Source of the DNA: Rhodococcus opacus
GTDB lineage: Bacteria; Actinomycetota; Actinomycetes; Mycobacteriales; Mycobacteriaceae
DNA: 64,000 nucleotides
Direction of reading: 5' to 3'
NCBI RefSeq assembly: GCF_012396235.1
Contig: NZ_JAAXPA010000027.1
Coordinates: forward strand, 46,757 to 110,756
Shown here: positions 38,376-47,243 of the stretch, one piece after another
Layout: the number at the start of each line of letters is the position of its first letter
Position numbering within the stretch: position 1 is the first letter of the stretch
Made by a program: the position numbers and the translations under genes
Notes under the pieces: generated by a model
What the model saw: the letters and a program-made list of their open reading frames with translations, nothing else
Database searches by the model: none
What the model was told of the DNA's origin: nothing

Positions 38376-39110
38376 GCGGAGCGCTCCTGGGTCCCGAGTA
38401 AAGAGGCCTACGCTAGCAGCCTCGCTTCATATTTAGAGGTCACGGCATGCTCAACGATCCCCGATCCGCGTGGTCACGGCGGGTGTCGCCCTGTCAGCGG
38501 AGGGCGAGGGCGCGCTGCGGCCGGCGTCGCACACGTCGACGTGTAGCTCGCCCGAGCGGTTGTCCACCACGAAGTGCGGGCCCAGGGGCGGCACGGTTTC
38601 TCACCGCCGTGCCGTACGCCGGTTCCTGGGATCGGAAGCGCGGGCGGCGGCTCGTGGCGTTCGACGCGGGCCGGCCGAAGCCGTGGGGGCCTACGCGAGA
38701 GTGACTGTCACCTGCCGGAAACCGGGTGGGGCGCCTCACCCTCCGCGAGACGCGGCGCCCCGTCTCGGGGAAGCGGTGGACGGACTCCGGGGCACGGCCC
38801 CACCGTAAGCGGGTGGGCGGATGTGCATACGCTCGGTAGTTGGCGCGCACGGTGGTGTTCGATCCGACTGAGCGGGAACAGTGTGATGAACAGCGGCAAC
38901 GGTTTGACTGGACGCTCCTGCAACCAACGAAGTTCGTCGAACAGACAGTCCGGGCCATCACCCGCAGGCCTCGCGAGCTGGACCCAGTGAGCAATCGTTC
39001 CTGCCGAGGCTGACCACAGTGGTCATTGACCGGTCATACACAAGCATGAACGGCATGCGGGCCCTCTGCCCGAGGGCATGGCGGGCACTCTGCCCGAACG
39101 CCGAGGCGCC
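38376..39110. other. Gene-poor region with short degenerate coding-like frames
   Basis: No convincing complete gene is present in these 735 bp. On the minus strand a frame ending at 38452 contains LGPHFVVDNRSGELHVDVCD, and in another frame just upstream SQEPAYGTAVRN, which could be one protein broken by a frameshift. On the plus strand 38840-39013 reads a 57-codon frame with FDWTLLQPTKFVEQTVRA from a TTG, without a ribosome site. Near 39053-39097 two copies of about 22 bp with CTCTGCCCGA lie in tandem. I treat the region as probable gene decay. Confidence 0.35.
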
Positions 39111-39455
39111 TTACTCGGCGGTGAGGAGCACGTCGGTGTCGAAGCAGGTGTGGGTGCCCGTGTGGCACGCCGCCCCCTCCTGATCGACGACGAGCAGCAC
39201 CGAGTCGCCGTCGCAGTCGAGCCGCACCTCGTGGACGTACTGCGTGTGACCGGACGTCTCGCCCTTCACCCAATACTGCTGACGGGACCGGGAGTAGTAC
39301 GTGCCCTTGCGGGTGTCGAGCGTGCGAGCGAGGGCCTCGTCGTCCATCCACGCCACCATCAGGACGTCGCCCGTCGACCGTTCCTGCGCGACGGCACTGA
39401 ACAGTCCTGCCTCGTTGCGCTTGAGCCGGGACGCGATGGCGGGGTCGAGACTCAT
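39111..39455 (-). CDS. hisI: Phosphoribosyl-AMP cyclohydrolase
   Basis: The 114-residue single-domain enzyme has GTYYSRSRQQYWVKGETSGH, the metal-binding DCDGDS and the cysteines of CHTGTHTCF. It opens the purine ring of phosphoribosyl-AMP in step three of histidine synthesis. HisE is not fused and is not in the window. The ATG overlaps the hisF stop (ATGA), and it is the last gene of the his operon. Confidence 0.96.
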   Translation of the reverse strand: MSLDPAIASRLKRNEAGLFSAVAQERSTGDVLMVAWMDDEALARTLDTRKGTYYSRSRQQYWVKGETSGHTQYVHEVRLDCDGDSVLLVVDQEGAACHTGTHTCFDTDVLLTAE

Positions 39456-40225
39456 CGGACGGTGATCCCTTCTTCACGCATGGACTTCTTCACGTCGCCG
39501 ATCGTCATGTCGCCGAAGTGGAAGACACTGGCCGCCAGGACGGCGTCCGCGCCGGCGCCGACCGCGGGTGCGAAGTGCTCGACGGCGCCCGCTCCCCCGC
39601 TGGCGATCACCGGCACATGCACGGCGGCGCGCACCGCCCGGATCATCGGCAGATCGAAACCGGCCTTCGTGCCGTCGGCGTCCATCGAGTTGAGCAGGAT
39701 CTCCCCGACGCCCAGTTCGGCGCCGCGGACCGCCCACTCCACCGCGTCGATACCGGTCCCGCGCTTGCCGCCGTGCGTCGTGACCTCCCACCCCGACGGG
39801 GTGTCCGGCTGCCCCTGCGGCACGGTCCGCGCATCGACCGACAGCACGATGCACTGCGAGCCGAAGCGTTCGCTGAGTTCGCGGAGCAACTCGGGCCGGG
39901 CGATCGCCGCCGTGTTGACGCTGACCTTGTCGGCGCCGGCGCGCAGCAGCCGGTCGACGTCCTCGACGGTGCGGACACCGCCGCCGACCGTGAGCGGAAT
40001 GAAGACCTGCTCCGCCGTCCGGCTCACCACGTCGAGCATGGTGCCCCGGTCCGCGGTGGACGCGGTGACGTCGAGGAACGTGAGCTCGTCGGCTCCCTGA
40101 GCGTCGTACGCGGCAGCCAACTCGACGGGGTCACCCGCGTCCCGCAGGTTCTCGAAGTTGACGCCCTTGACGACGCGTCCGGCATCGACGTCCAGACACG
40201 GGATCACTCGAACCGCCAGAGTCAT
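39452..40225 (-). CDS. hisF: Imidazole glycerol phosphate synthase subunit HisF
   Basis: The 257-residue TIM barrel starts MTLAVRVIPCLDVDAGRVVKG, with the catalytic Asp in that motif and the second in LNSMDADGTKAGFD. It uses ammonia from HisH to form imidazole-glycerol phosphate and AICAR. Four-base overlaps join it to hisI downstream and the inositol-monophosphatase-like gene upstream. Confidence 0.97.
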   Translation of the reverse strand: MTLAVRVIPCLDVDAGRVVKGVNFENLRDAGDPVELAAAYDAQGADELTFLDVTASTADRGTMLDVVSRTAEQVFIPLTVGGGVRTVEDVDRLLRAGADKVSVNTAAIARPELLRELSERFGSQCIVLSVDARTVPQGQPDTPSGWEVTTHGGKRGTGIDAVEWAVRGAELGVGEILLNSMDADGTKAGFDLPMIRAVRAAVHVPVIASGGAGAVEHFAPAVGAGADAVLAASVFHFGDMTIGDVKKSMREEGITVR

Positions 40226-41055
40226 TGCGTACGCCCTCCTGAAGGCTCGGAACGAGGATCACCCAGTGATCCGAGGATATCGAGAATTTCGCCGTGCACT
40301 CCGGGCGCTCCGGCGAGCACCGAGTCGGACGTGACCGTCCAGGGCTTGCCGCCCAGATCCGTCACCACACCACCCGCGGCGCGCACCAACGCGACACCGG
40401 CGGCGTTGTCCCACGCATTGTGGCCGAACACCACCGCGCCGCCGAGTATTCCGGCCGCGGTGAACGCGAGGTCGACACCGGTGGATCCGTGGATCCGGAT
40501 CCGCGACGACACCCGGCTGAGCTGCGCGAGGACCTGCAGCCGGTACGCGCCGGGGATGCGCCCGCGACTGTCGATGTTCAGTGCGCCCAAGCCCACGATC
40601 GACGACGCGAGCGACGTACGCCCGAGCGCAGGCAGGGGCGTGCCACCTTCGAGCAGCGGACCGTCCGCGACGGCCGCATACCGCCGCCCGACGAGCGGCA
40701 GCCACGTGAGACCGAGAACGGGAACCCCGTCGTCGAGCAGCGCGAGCAGCGTGCCCGCCGTGGGCAGACCGGCCGAATAGTTGAACGTGCCGTCGATGGG
40801 GTCGAGCACCCACACGGGTCCGCTGCCCAGGTCGGGGCCGCCGAACTCCTCGCCGTGGACATCGATGCCGGTCCGGTCGCGCAGTTCACCGGTCAGCCGC
40901 TTCTCGAGTTCGAGGTCGACGGCGGTCGCGAAGTCGTCGGGACCCTTGTGGACGGCGCTGGGCGCACCCACGCCCGAGACGAACCGTTCGTGCACGCCGT
41001 CGAGCAGCTCACTGGCGACGGCGAGGAGCTCCCGGGGATCACGGGACAGGGTCAT
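40222..41055 (-). CDS. impA: Inositol monophosphatase family protein (ImpA-like)
   Basis: The 277-residue phosphatase has the family metal motifs: GEEFGGP, WVLDPIDGTFNYS and the late HNAWDNAAGVALVRAAGG. In mycolata the his-operon member is ImpA (Rv1604). Substrates may be inositol phosphate for phosphatidylinositol synthesis, or histidinol phosphate, since no HisN/HisB phosphatase gene is seen in this cluster. Both are inferences. It overlaps hisF by four bases and follows hisA by nine. Confidence 0.88.
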   Translation of the reverse strand: MTLSRDPRELLAVASELLDGVHERFVSGVGAPSAVHKGPDDFATAVDLELEKRLTGELRDRTGIDVHGEEFGGPDLGSGPVWVLDPIDGTFNYSAGLPTAGTLLALLDDGVPVLGLTWLPLVGRRYAAVADGPLLEGGTPLPALGRTSLASSIVGLGALNIDSRGRIPGAYRLQVLAQLSRVSSRIRIHGSTGVDLAFTAAGILGGAVVFGHNAWDNAAGVALVRAAGGVVTDLGGKPWTVTSDSVLAGAPGVHGEILDILGSLGDPRSEPSGGRTQ

Positions 41056-41064
41056 GGCGGGAAC

Positions 41065-41799
41065 TCAGCCCGAGACCGCGGCGAGCGCCTCGGGGAGGGT
41101 GAACCGCCCCGCGTACAGCGCCTTGCCGACGATGGATCCCTCGACCCCCTGATCGACGAGTCCGGCGATCGCCCGGAGGTCGTCGATGGTGGACACGCCG
41201 CCCGAGGCCACGACGGGAGCGTCGGTGGCAGCGCAGACCTGCGCGAGGAGTTCGAGATTGGGGCCGGTGAGGGTGCCGTCCTTGCTGACGTCGGTGACGA
41301 CGTACCGGGAGCAGCCGTCCTTGTCGAGGCGGGCGAGGGTCTCCCACAGGTTTCCGCCCTCGGTGACCCAGCCGCGGCCGCGGAGCTGGTATTCACCGTC
41401 GACGAGACGCACGTCGAGACCGACGGCGATCTTCTCGCCGTACTTGGCGATGGCGCGGGCACACCACTCGGGGTTCTCGATGGCGGCGGTACCGAGGTTG
41501 ACGCGTCCGCAGCCCGTGGCCAGTGCGGCCTCGAGCGACGCGTCGTCGCGGATCCCACCGGACAGTTCCACCTGGACGTCGAGCTCGCCCACCACGTCGG
41601 CGAGGAGTTCACGGTTGGAGCCGCGGCCGAACGCGGCGTCGAGGTCGACGATATGGACCCACTCGGCACCGTCGTTCTGCCACGCGAGGGCGGCATCACG
41701 AGGCGAGCCGTATCCGGTCTCGCTTCCTGCCTCCCCCTGGACGAGGCGAACAGCTTCACCGTTGACGACATCTACAGCAGGCAAAAGGACCAGGCTCAC
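41065..41799 (-). CDS. priA: Phosphoribosyl isomerase A (HisA/PriA, bifunctional type)
   Basis: The 244-residue barrel begins SLVLLPAVDVVNGEAVRLVQG, with the catalytic Asp in LPAVDVV and the second in VVTDVSKDGTLTGPN. In actinobacteria lacking trpF this enzyme (PriA) isomerises both ProFAR and phosphoribosylanthranilate. The trp operon of this window has no trpF, which supports that dual role. GTG 41799 matches the mycobacterial N-terminus; a TTG at 41808 would add three residues. Confidence 0.95.
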   Translation of the reverse strand: MSLVLLPAVDVVNGEAVRLVQGEAGSETGYGSPRDAALAWQNDGAEWVHIVDLDAAFGRGSNRELLADVVGELDVQVELSGGIRDDASLEAALATGCGRVNLGTAAIENPEWCARAIAKYGEKIAVGLDVRLVDGEYQLRGRGWVTEGGNLWETLARLDKDGCSRYVVTDVSKDGTLTGPNLELLAQVCAATDAPVVASGGVSTIDDLRAIAGLVDQGVEGSIVGKALYAGRFTLPEALAAVSG

Positions 41800-41818
41800 G
41801 TGCGACAACCCTAGTCGC

Positions 41819-42076
41819 TCAGCGGTCGGAACCCGGCTCCGGGTCCTCGGGATCGGGACCGTAGGCGTTGCGGGTCATGCGTTTCGACACGTAGCCCATG
41901 GCCGCGATCGCGCCTGCGACACCGAGCAGTCCGACGATCAGTCCGAGGACGGGGCCCGGTTTCACGACCAGAATGATCGCGGTGGCGAGGACCAGCACCG
42001 CGGTGGCGGCGCCCATCGCGTACACCGCGAGCCTGCCGATCGACAGGTCGCCGCGCCCGTCCCCGGGTTCGGTCAC
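41819..42076 (-). CDS. Small two-helix membrane protein in the his operon
   Basis: The 85-residue protein has two hydrophobic segments (AVYAMGAATAVLVLATAIILVV and GPVLGLIVGLLGVAGAIAAMG spans, about residues 17-38 and 43-63) and ends in an acidic Pro-rich tail. Its GTG start overlaps the hisH stop (GTGA), so it is translated with the operon. No known family. It may affect membrane or transport aspects of the pathway; this is only from location. Confidence 0.75.
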   Translation of the reverse strand: MTEPGDGRGDLSIGRLAVYAMGAATAVLVLATAIILVVKPGPVLGLIVGLLGVAGAIAAMGYVSKRMTRNAYGPDPEDPEPGSDR

Positions 42077-42708
42077 AGACTGCGAACCCAGTTCCGGAGC
42101 AGCTCGGCACCCGCGTCGCCGGACTTCTCGGGGTGGAACTGGGTGGCGGACAGCGCGCCGTTCTCGACGGCGGCGAGGAACTTGCCGCCGTGGTCCGCCC
42201 ACGTCAGGGCCGGGGACGCCAGCCGCTCCGGCGTCGGCATGTCCCAGGACTGGGCCGCGTACGAGTGGACGAAGTAGAACCGGGTGTCGGGATCGATGCC
42301 GGCGAACAGCGTGCTGTTCTCCGGCGCCTCGACCGTGTTCCATCCCATGTGCGGCAGCACGTCGGCCTGGAGCCGTTCGACGGTGCCGGGCCATTCGCCG
42401 CAGCCTTCCGCCTCGACGCCGAACTCGACTCCGCGTTCGAAGAGGATCTGCATGCCGACGCAGATCCCGAGGACCGGCCGTCCGCCTGCCAGACGCTGAC
42501 CGATGATCCGCTCCCCGCGGACCGCGCGCAGTCCCTCCATGCACGCGGCGAAGGCACCGACGCCGGGAACGACCAGACCGTCGGCCGCGAGTGCGACCTT
42601 GTGATCGGATGTGACCTCGACGCGCGCGCCGGTCCGGGCCAGAGCGCGGGTGGCCGAATGCAGGTTGCCGGAGCCGTAGTCGAGGACGGCAATCGTGGAG
42701 ACGGTCAT
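42073..42708 (-). CDS. hisH: Imidazole glycerol phosphate synthase glutaminase subunit HisH
   Basis: The 211-residue class I glutamine amidotransferase begins STIAVLDYGSGNLHS. It has the nucleophile Cys in LGICVGMQILFE and the His/Glu pair in ATQFHPEKSGDAG. It supplies ammonia to HisF. It lies 9 bp after the MFS gene and overlaps the following small membrane gene. Confidence 0.97.
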   Translation of the reverse strand: MTVSTIAVLDYGSGNLHSATRALARTGARVEVTSDHKVALAADGLVVPGVGAFAACMEGLRAVRGERIIGQRLAGGRPVLGICVGMQILFERGVEFGVEAEGCGEWPGTVERLQADVLPHMGWNTVEAPENSTLFAGIDPDTRFYFVHSYAAQSWDMPTPERLASPALTWADHGGKFLAAVENGALSATQFHPEKSGDAGAELLRNWVRSL

Positions 42709-42717
42709 GACACAACC

Positions 42718-43899
42718 TTATCCGGCGGCCGCACGACGCCCGAGGGCGCGGCCGACGACCATCCCGGCGGCCGGGACCACCGCGACGGCCGTCGCCGCGA
42801 CCGCGAACACCCAGGAGTACCCGGCCGCCGACGCAACGGCTCCGAGTGCGAGGGAACCGAAACCGGTTCCGGCGTCGAACCCGATGTTCCAGCCGGCGCT
42901 CGCCGAGCCGAAACGAGCCGGTCCCGCGGCGGTGAAGATCATGACGAGGGATTCGTTCTGCACCGCCCCGAATCCGAATCCGAAGGCCAGGGCCGCGCAC
43001 ACCAGCAGCGGCACCGGCGCACTCGTCGCCGCCGCGACGGCGAACAGCACCAGGCCGAGGCACACGAACGTCAGGGCGGGAACCAGGGCGCGGCCCACCC
43101 CCAGCCGGTCGGAGAACGATCCCGCGGCGTATCGCCCGATCAGCGTCGCACCGCTCGAGACAGCGAGGATCACCCCGGCGAGCGAGGCTCGCTCCGAGAT
43201 CGCGATGGGCAGCAGGCTGGACAGACCGCCGAATGCGGCCGCAGAGATCGCGATCGCGAGCCACGGCGTGAGCAGGACGGCGAGCGGGATGCGGCCCTGC
43301 GACGTGCGATCCGCGGGAGCGTGGATGGCGGGGAGGCGCGTGATCGCGACCACCGCGAGAGCGGGAATGAGAGCGCCGATCACGAAGACGGGGGTCGCGG
43401 ACCAGTGCTGCATGATCGCGAGCCCCGCGGGCAGCCCGACCATCTGCGCGGCGGCCACCGCGATTCCCTGCGCACCCGTGGCGCGGCCGAGCATCTCGCG
43501 GGGAACGAGTTCGGCGACCAGCGCACTGCTGGCGACGGTGAGCATGCCGAAGCCCGATCCCCGGACGGCCGAGACGGCCAGCACCGGGATCGCCTCGGTG
43601 GACAGCAGGAGGAGCAGCGACGGCGGCCCGAGCAGCATGCAGCCGGCGGCGAGCACCCAGCGATGCCCCCACCTGCGCAGGAGCCGGGGCACACCGAGTT
43701 GCGTGACGACGGTCGCGGCCATGAACACGGCCGTGACGCTGCCGGCGAGCGTGTCCGAGCCACCGGACAGCGAGACGATCAGCGGAACGACGGGCAGCAG
43801 CACCGCCCAGCCGCCGAACGCCGCGGCGCCCATCACCATCGCGGCGGGCATGCCGCGGGTGCGGAGCAGGCCGCGGCGCGACTCCACTGCGACGGGCAC
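42718..43899 (-). CDS. MFS transporter inside the his operon
   Basis: The 393-residue protein has about twelve helices and MFS loop motifs such as RRWGHRWVLAAGC and GRYAAGSFSDRLGVGRALV. GTG 43899 is chosen because it overlaps the TAG of the small upstream gene (TAGTG) and fits the start of the first helix; the frame runs further upstream. It resembles drug or metabolite efflux members. Its place between hisB and hisH suggests export of histidine or an intermediate, or simple co-expression. Confidence 0.85.
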   Translation of the reverse strand: MPVAVESRRGLLRTRGMPAAMVMGAAAFGGWAVLLPVVPLIVSLSGGSDTLAGSVTAVFMAATVVTQLGVPRLLRRWGHRWVLAAGCMLLGPPSLLLLLSTEAIPVLAVSAVRGSGFGMLTVASSALVAELVPREMLGRATGAQGIAVAAAQMVGLPAGLAIMQHWSATPVFVIGALIPALAVVAITRLPAIHAPADRTSQGRIPLAVLLTPWLAIAISAAAFGGLSSLLPIAISERASLAGVILAVSSGATLIGRYAAGSFSDRLGVGRALVPALTFVCLGLVLFAVAAATSAPVPLLVCAALAFGFGFGAVQNESLVMIFTAAGPARFGSASAGWNIGFDAGTGFGSLALGAVASAAGYSWVFAVAATAVAVVPAAGMVVGRALGRRAAAG

Positions 43900-44051
43900 T
43901 ACATCAACCTGAGAACGCCCGCCACGGCTGCCAGCACCGCCAGTGCCAGCAGCACGCCCGAGGCCAGTTTGTTGAACTTCCACATGGAGTACGCGCCGCC
44001 CACCGCGATCCCCGCGGCGATGAACAGGACGTAGACGAGGACGACACTCAC
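43899..44051 (-). CDS. 50-residue two-helix membrane protein
   Basis: The product starts at GTG 44051 with VSVVLVYVLFIAAGIAVGGAY and has a second helix, GVLLALAVLAAVAGVLRL, separated by the basic loop MWKFNKLAS. It begins 13 bp after hisB and its stop overlaps the MFS start, so it is a real coupled gene in the operon. No function is known. It could assist the transporter. Confidence 0.65.
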   Translation of the reverse strand: MSVVLVYVLFIAAGIAVGGAYSMWKFNKLASGVLLALAVLAAVAGVLRLM

Positions 44052-44064
44052 GAATGCGCCCGGA

Positions 44065-44679
44065 TCACAGGCTGCCCTTGGTGGACGGCACACCCGTGAC
44101 GCGGGGATCCGGTTCGACCGCCTCGCGCAGTGCGCGGGCGACGGCCTTGAACTCGGCCTCGGTGATGTGGTGCTGATCGCGTCCGTAGAGCACCCGCACG
44201 TGGAGGGCGATCCGCGCGTTGAGCGCGATCGACTCGAACACGTGCCGGTTGATCACCGTTGCGTACGGCACGCCCGGGTAGCCGCCGATGACGGCGTGCA
44301 GCAGGTGTTCCGGTTCGCCGGTGTGGACGCAGTATGGACGCCCGGACACGTCGACCGATGCGTGGGCGAGCGTCTCGTCCATGGGGATGAACGCGTCACC
44401 GAACCGGCGGATGCCCTTCTTGTCGCCGAGCGCCTGACCGAGCGCCTGGCCGAGCACGATCGACGTGTCCTCCACCGTGTGGTGCGCCTCGATCTCGATG
44501 TCGCCCTTCGCGTGGACGGTGAGGTCGAAACTCGCGTGGGAGCCGAGCGCGGTCAGCATGTGATCGAAGAACGGGACCCCGGTGGAGACGTCGACGATGC
44601 CGGTGCCGTCGAGGTTCAGTTCGACGGTGATGCTGGATTCCTTGGTGGTGCGCTCCACGCGGGCGATGCGGTCGGTCAT
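44065..44679 (-). CDS. hisB: Imidazoleglycerol-phosphate dehydratase
   Basis: The 204-residue enzyme has the metal-binding motifs IEAHHTVEDTSI and YGRDQHHITEAEFKA and begins RIARVERTTKESSI. It is the single-domain form without the histidinol-phosphatase part of E. coli HisB. The ATG overlaps the hisC stop. Confidence 0.97.
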   Translation of the reverse strand: MTDRIARVERTTKESSITVELNLDGTGIVDVSTGVPFFDHMLTALGSHASFDLTVHAKGDIEIEAHHTVEDTSIVLGQALGQALGDKKGIRRFGDAFIPMDETLAHASVDVSGRPYCVHTGEPEHLLHAVIGGYPGVPYATVINRHVFESIALNARIALHVRVLYGRDQHHITEAEFKAVARALREAVEPDPRVTGVPSTKGSL

Positions 44680-45818
44680 CCTCGGTCTCCTGAGCTGGTG
44701 AGTTCGGTGGCGGCGATCTCGTCGCTCGCCACGATGAAGGCGTCGTTCTCGGAGGCCAGCCCGACGGTGGCGCGCAGGTATCCGGGGATGCCGACGTCCC
44801 GGATGAGCACTCCGCGGTCGAGGTAGGCCTGCCAGGCGCGGGCACTGTCGGTGAACTCACCGAACAGGATGAAGTTCGCGTCGCTGGGGATGACGCGGAA
44901 CCCCGTGTCCTCCAATGCCTTCGACACCCGCACCCGCTCCGTTGCGAGAGCGTGCACGCTGGCGAGCGTCTCGTTCGCGTGCCGCAGCGCCGCGCGGGCA
45001 GCGGCCTGCGTGACCACCGACAGGTGGTACGGCAGCCGGACCAGGAGCAGCGCCTCGATGAATGCCGGTGCGGCCGCGAGGTATCCGAGCCGGCCGCCGG
45101 CGAACGCGAACGCCTTGCTCATCGTCCGCGACACGACGAGCTTCGACGGGTACTCGTCGATCAACGTCAGGGCGCTGGGGGCGTCGGAGAATTCGGCGTA
45201 CGCCTCGTCGACGATCACGACGCCCGGTGCGGCGTCGAGGACCCGGCGCAGTTCCGCGATGCCGACGCTGTGCCCGGTCGGGTTGTTGGGACTGGTCACG
45301 AACACGACGTCGGGCCTGCGCTCGGCGATCGCCGCGGTCGCGGCGTCCACGTCGAGCGCGAAGTCGGCGCGCCGGAAGATCGGCAGCCACTCGGTTTCGG
45401 TGCCGTCCGCGATGATCGGGTGCATCGAATACGACGGCACGAAGCCCATCGCGCTGCGACCGGGACCGCCGAACGCCTGCAGCAGCTGCTGCAGGATCTC
45501 GTTGGACCCGTTGGCCGCCCACACGTTGTCGACCGTCACCGGCACCCCCGTCTGGCGGACGAGGTACGCGGCGATGTCGGTGCGCAGAGCCACCGCATCA
45601 CGGTCCGGGTAGCGGTGCAGTTCCCGCGCCGCCTCCCGCACGGACTCCGCGACGTCGTCGACGAGGGCCTTCGTGGGCGGGTGCGGATTCTCGTTGGTGT
45701 TCAGCTGAACCGGGACGGTCAGCTGCGGCGCCCCGTATGCCGACTTGCCACGCAGATTCTCCCGGATCGGCAGGGCGTCCACCCCAATCGACGAACCCGG
45801 CACGTTCGCCGCGGTCAC
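44676..45818 (-). CDS. hisC: Histidinol-phosphate aminotransferase
   Basis: The 380-residue fold-type I aminotransferase has NENPHPP near the N-terminus, the substrate/PLP segments VTSPNNPTGHS and VIVDEAYAEF, and the PLP Lys in VSRTMSKAFAFAGGRLGY. It converts imidazole-acetol phosphate to histidinol phosphate. GTG 45818 overlaps the hisD stop (GTGA), and its end overlaps hisB. Confidence 0.97.
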   Translation of the reverse strand: MTAANVPGSSIGVDALPIRENLRGKSAYGAPQLTVPVQLNTNENPHPPTKALVDDVAESVREAARELHRYPDRDAVALRTDIAAYLVRQTGVPVTVDNVWAANGSNEILQQLLQAFGGPGRSAMGFVPSYSMHPIIADGTETEWLPIFRRADFALDVDAATAAIAERRPDVVFVTSPNNPTGHSVGIAELRRVLDAAPGVVIVDEAYAEFSDAPSALTLIDEYPSKLVVSRTMSKAFAFAGGRLGYLAAAPAFIEALLLVRLPYHLSVVTQAAARAALRHANETLASVHALATERVRVSKALEDTGFRVIPSDANFILFGEFTDSARAWQAYLDRGVLIRDVGIPGYLRATVGLASENDAFIVASDEIAATELTSSGDRG

Positions 45819-47137
45819 CGCAGCGCCTCGAACCGCAGCCGCACGGCCTCACCGTGTGCGGGCAGGTCCTCGGCGTTCGCGAGGGTGATGACGTGGCCGG
45901 AGACCTCCTTCAGCGCGGATTCGGAATAGTCGACGACGTGGATGCCGCGCAGGAACGTCTGCACACTCAGACCCGAGGAGTGCCGGGCGCAGCCCGCGGT
46001 GGGCAGGACGTGGTTGGACCCGGCGCAGTAGTCGCCGAGGCTGACCGGCGCCCACGGGCCGACGAACACCGCACCCGCACTGGTCACCTTCGCGGCGACG
46101 GCGGTGGCGTTCTCGGTCTGGATCTCGAGGTGCTCGGCGGCGTACGCGTTGACCACCCGCAGTCCGGCCTCGACGTCGGAGACCAGGACGGTGCCCGACT
46201 GCGTGCCGGACAGCGCGGCGGTGACGCGCTCCTTGTGCTTGGTGATCTCGAGCTGCGCGGCCAGCGCCGTGTCGACGGCGTCGGCGAGTTCGACGCTGGA
46301 GGTGACGAGCACGCTCGCGGCCATCACGTCGTGCTCGGCCTGGCTGATCATGTCTGCCGCGACGTGCACCGGGTCGGCCGTGTGGTCGGCGAGGATCGCG
46401 ATCTCGGTGGGGCCCGCCTCGGCGTCGATGCCGACGAGGCCACGGCAGAGGCGCTTGGCTGCAGTGACGTAGATGTTGCCGGGGCCGGTGATGAGGTCGA
46501 CGGGGGCGAGTTCGGCGCCGTTCGTGTCGGTGCCGCCGTAGGTGAGCAGGGCGACGGCCTGTCCGCCGCCGACGGCCCACACCTCGTCGACGCCCAGCAG
46601 GGCGGCCGCGGCGAGGATGGTCGGGTGCGGCAGACCACCGAACTCCGACTGCGGCGGCGACGCCACCACGAGGGACCGGACACCGGCGGCCTGCGCCGGG
46701 ACCACGTTCATCACGACGCTGGACGGGTAGACGGCGTTGCCGCCGGGGACGTACAACCCGACACGGTCGACGGGCACCCACCGTTCGGTGACGGTGCCAC
46801 CCGGGACGACCTCGGTGGTGGTGTCGGTGCGACGCTGGTCGGCGTGGACCTTGCGGGTGCGTTCGATCGCGACCTCGAGGGCGGCGCGGACGGCCGGATC
46901 GAGTTCGCCGAGCGCGCGGTCCAACTCGGACTGCGGCACCCGCACCTGCGCGGGACGGACGCCGTCGAACTTCTCGCTGAACTCGAGCGCCGCGTCGGCG
47001 CCGCGCTCCCGGACCGCCTCGACGACGGGGCGAACCTGATGCAGGACCGCGTCCACATCCACTCCACCTCGAGGAAGTGCGGCGCGAAGTTCGGCCGTGG
47101 AAGGGGTACGACCACGAAGGTCGGTGCGGGCGAGCAT
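45815..47137 (-). CDS. hisD: Histidinol dehydrogenase
   Basis: The 440-residue zinc enzyme has VGLYVPGG, SQAEHD and the catalytic His-Glu region, with GSNHVLPTAG. It oxidises histidinol to histidine in two NAD-dependent steps. ATG 47137 is preceded by GAGAGGA and is the first gene of the his operon. An inverted repeat lies 50-70 bp upstream. hisG and hisE are not in the window. Confidence 0.97.
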   Translation of the reverse strand: MLARTDLRGRTPSTAELRAALPRGGVDVDAVLHQVRPVVEAVRERGADAALEFSEKFDGVRPAQVRVPQSELDRALGELDPAVRAALEVAIERTRKVHADQRRTDTTTEVVPGGTVTERWVPVDRVGLYVPGGNAVYPSSVVMNVVPAQAAGVRSLVVASPPQSEFGGLPHPTILAAAALLGVDEVWAVGGGQAVALLTYGGTDTNGAELAPVDLITGPGNIYVTAAKRLCRGLVGIDAEAGPTEIAILADHTADPVHVAADMISQAEHDVMAASVLVTSSVELADAVDTALAAQLEITKHKERVTAALSGTQSGTVLVSDVEAGLRVVNAYAAEHLEIQTENATAVAAKVTSAGAVFVGPWAPVSLGDYCAGSNHVLPTAGCARHSSGLSVQTFLRGIHVVDYSESALKEVSGHVITLANAEDLPAHGEAVRLRFEALR

Positions 47138-47186
47138 GAGAGGTCCTCTCTGCGACTGTCGGGACACGGTGTCTCGGACGAGCGGA

Positions 47187-47204
47187 CTGTTCTGCGAAGA
47201 ACAG
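47187..47204. promoter_or_regulatory. Inverted repeat upstream of hisD, possible his-operon operator
   Basis: CTGTTCT (47187-47193) and AGAACAG (47198-47204) form a perfect 7-bp inverted repeat with spacer GCGA, 50 bp before the hisD start. A second small palindrome, GACACGGTGTC, lies at 47163-47173. The pair could be a repressor site and promoter region, but no regulator is known to me that recognises it. Confidence 0.45.
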
Positions 47205-47243
47205 GGCTCGACACCGATTATCCAGGATAGGCGCACCCCGTTT

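Noticed and set aside
38494..38994. 166-codon minus-strand frame in the gene-poor region
   Set aside because: The translation is Arg/Ser-rich with low complexity over most of its length, has no ribosome site, and shows only a short natural-looking segment; it is treated as a relic at best.
47187..47204. LexA/SOS box reading of CTGTTCT-GCGA-AGAACAG
   Set aside because: It matches the E. coli CTGT-N8-ACAG form by chance; actinobacterial LexA sites are of the TCGAAC-N4-GTTCGA type, and a his operon is not an SOS target.
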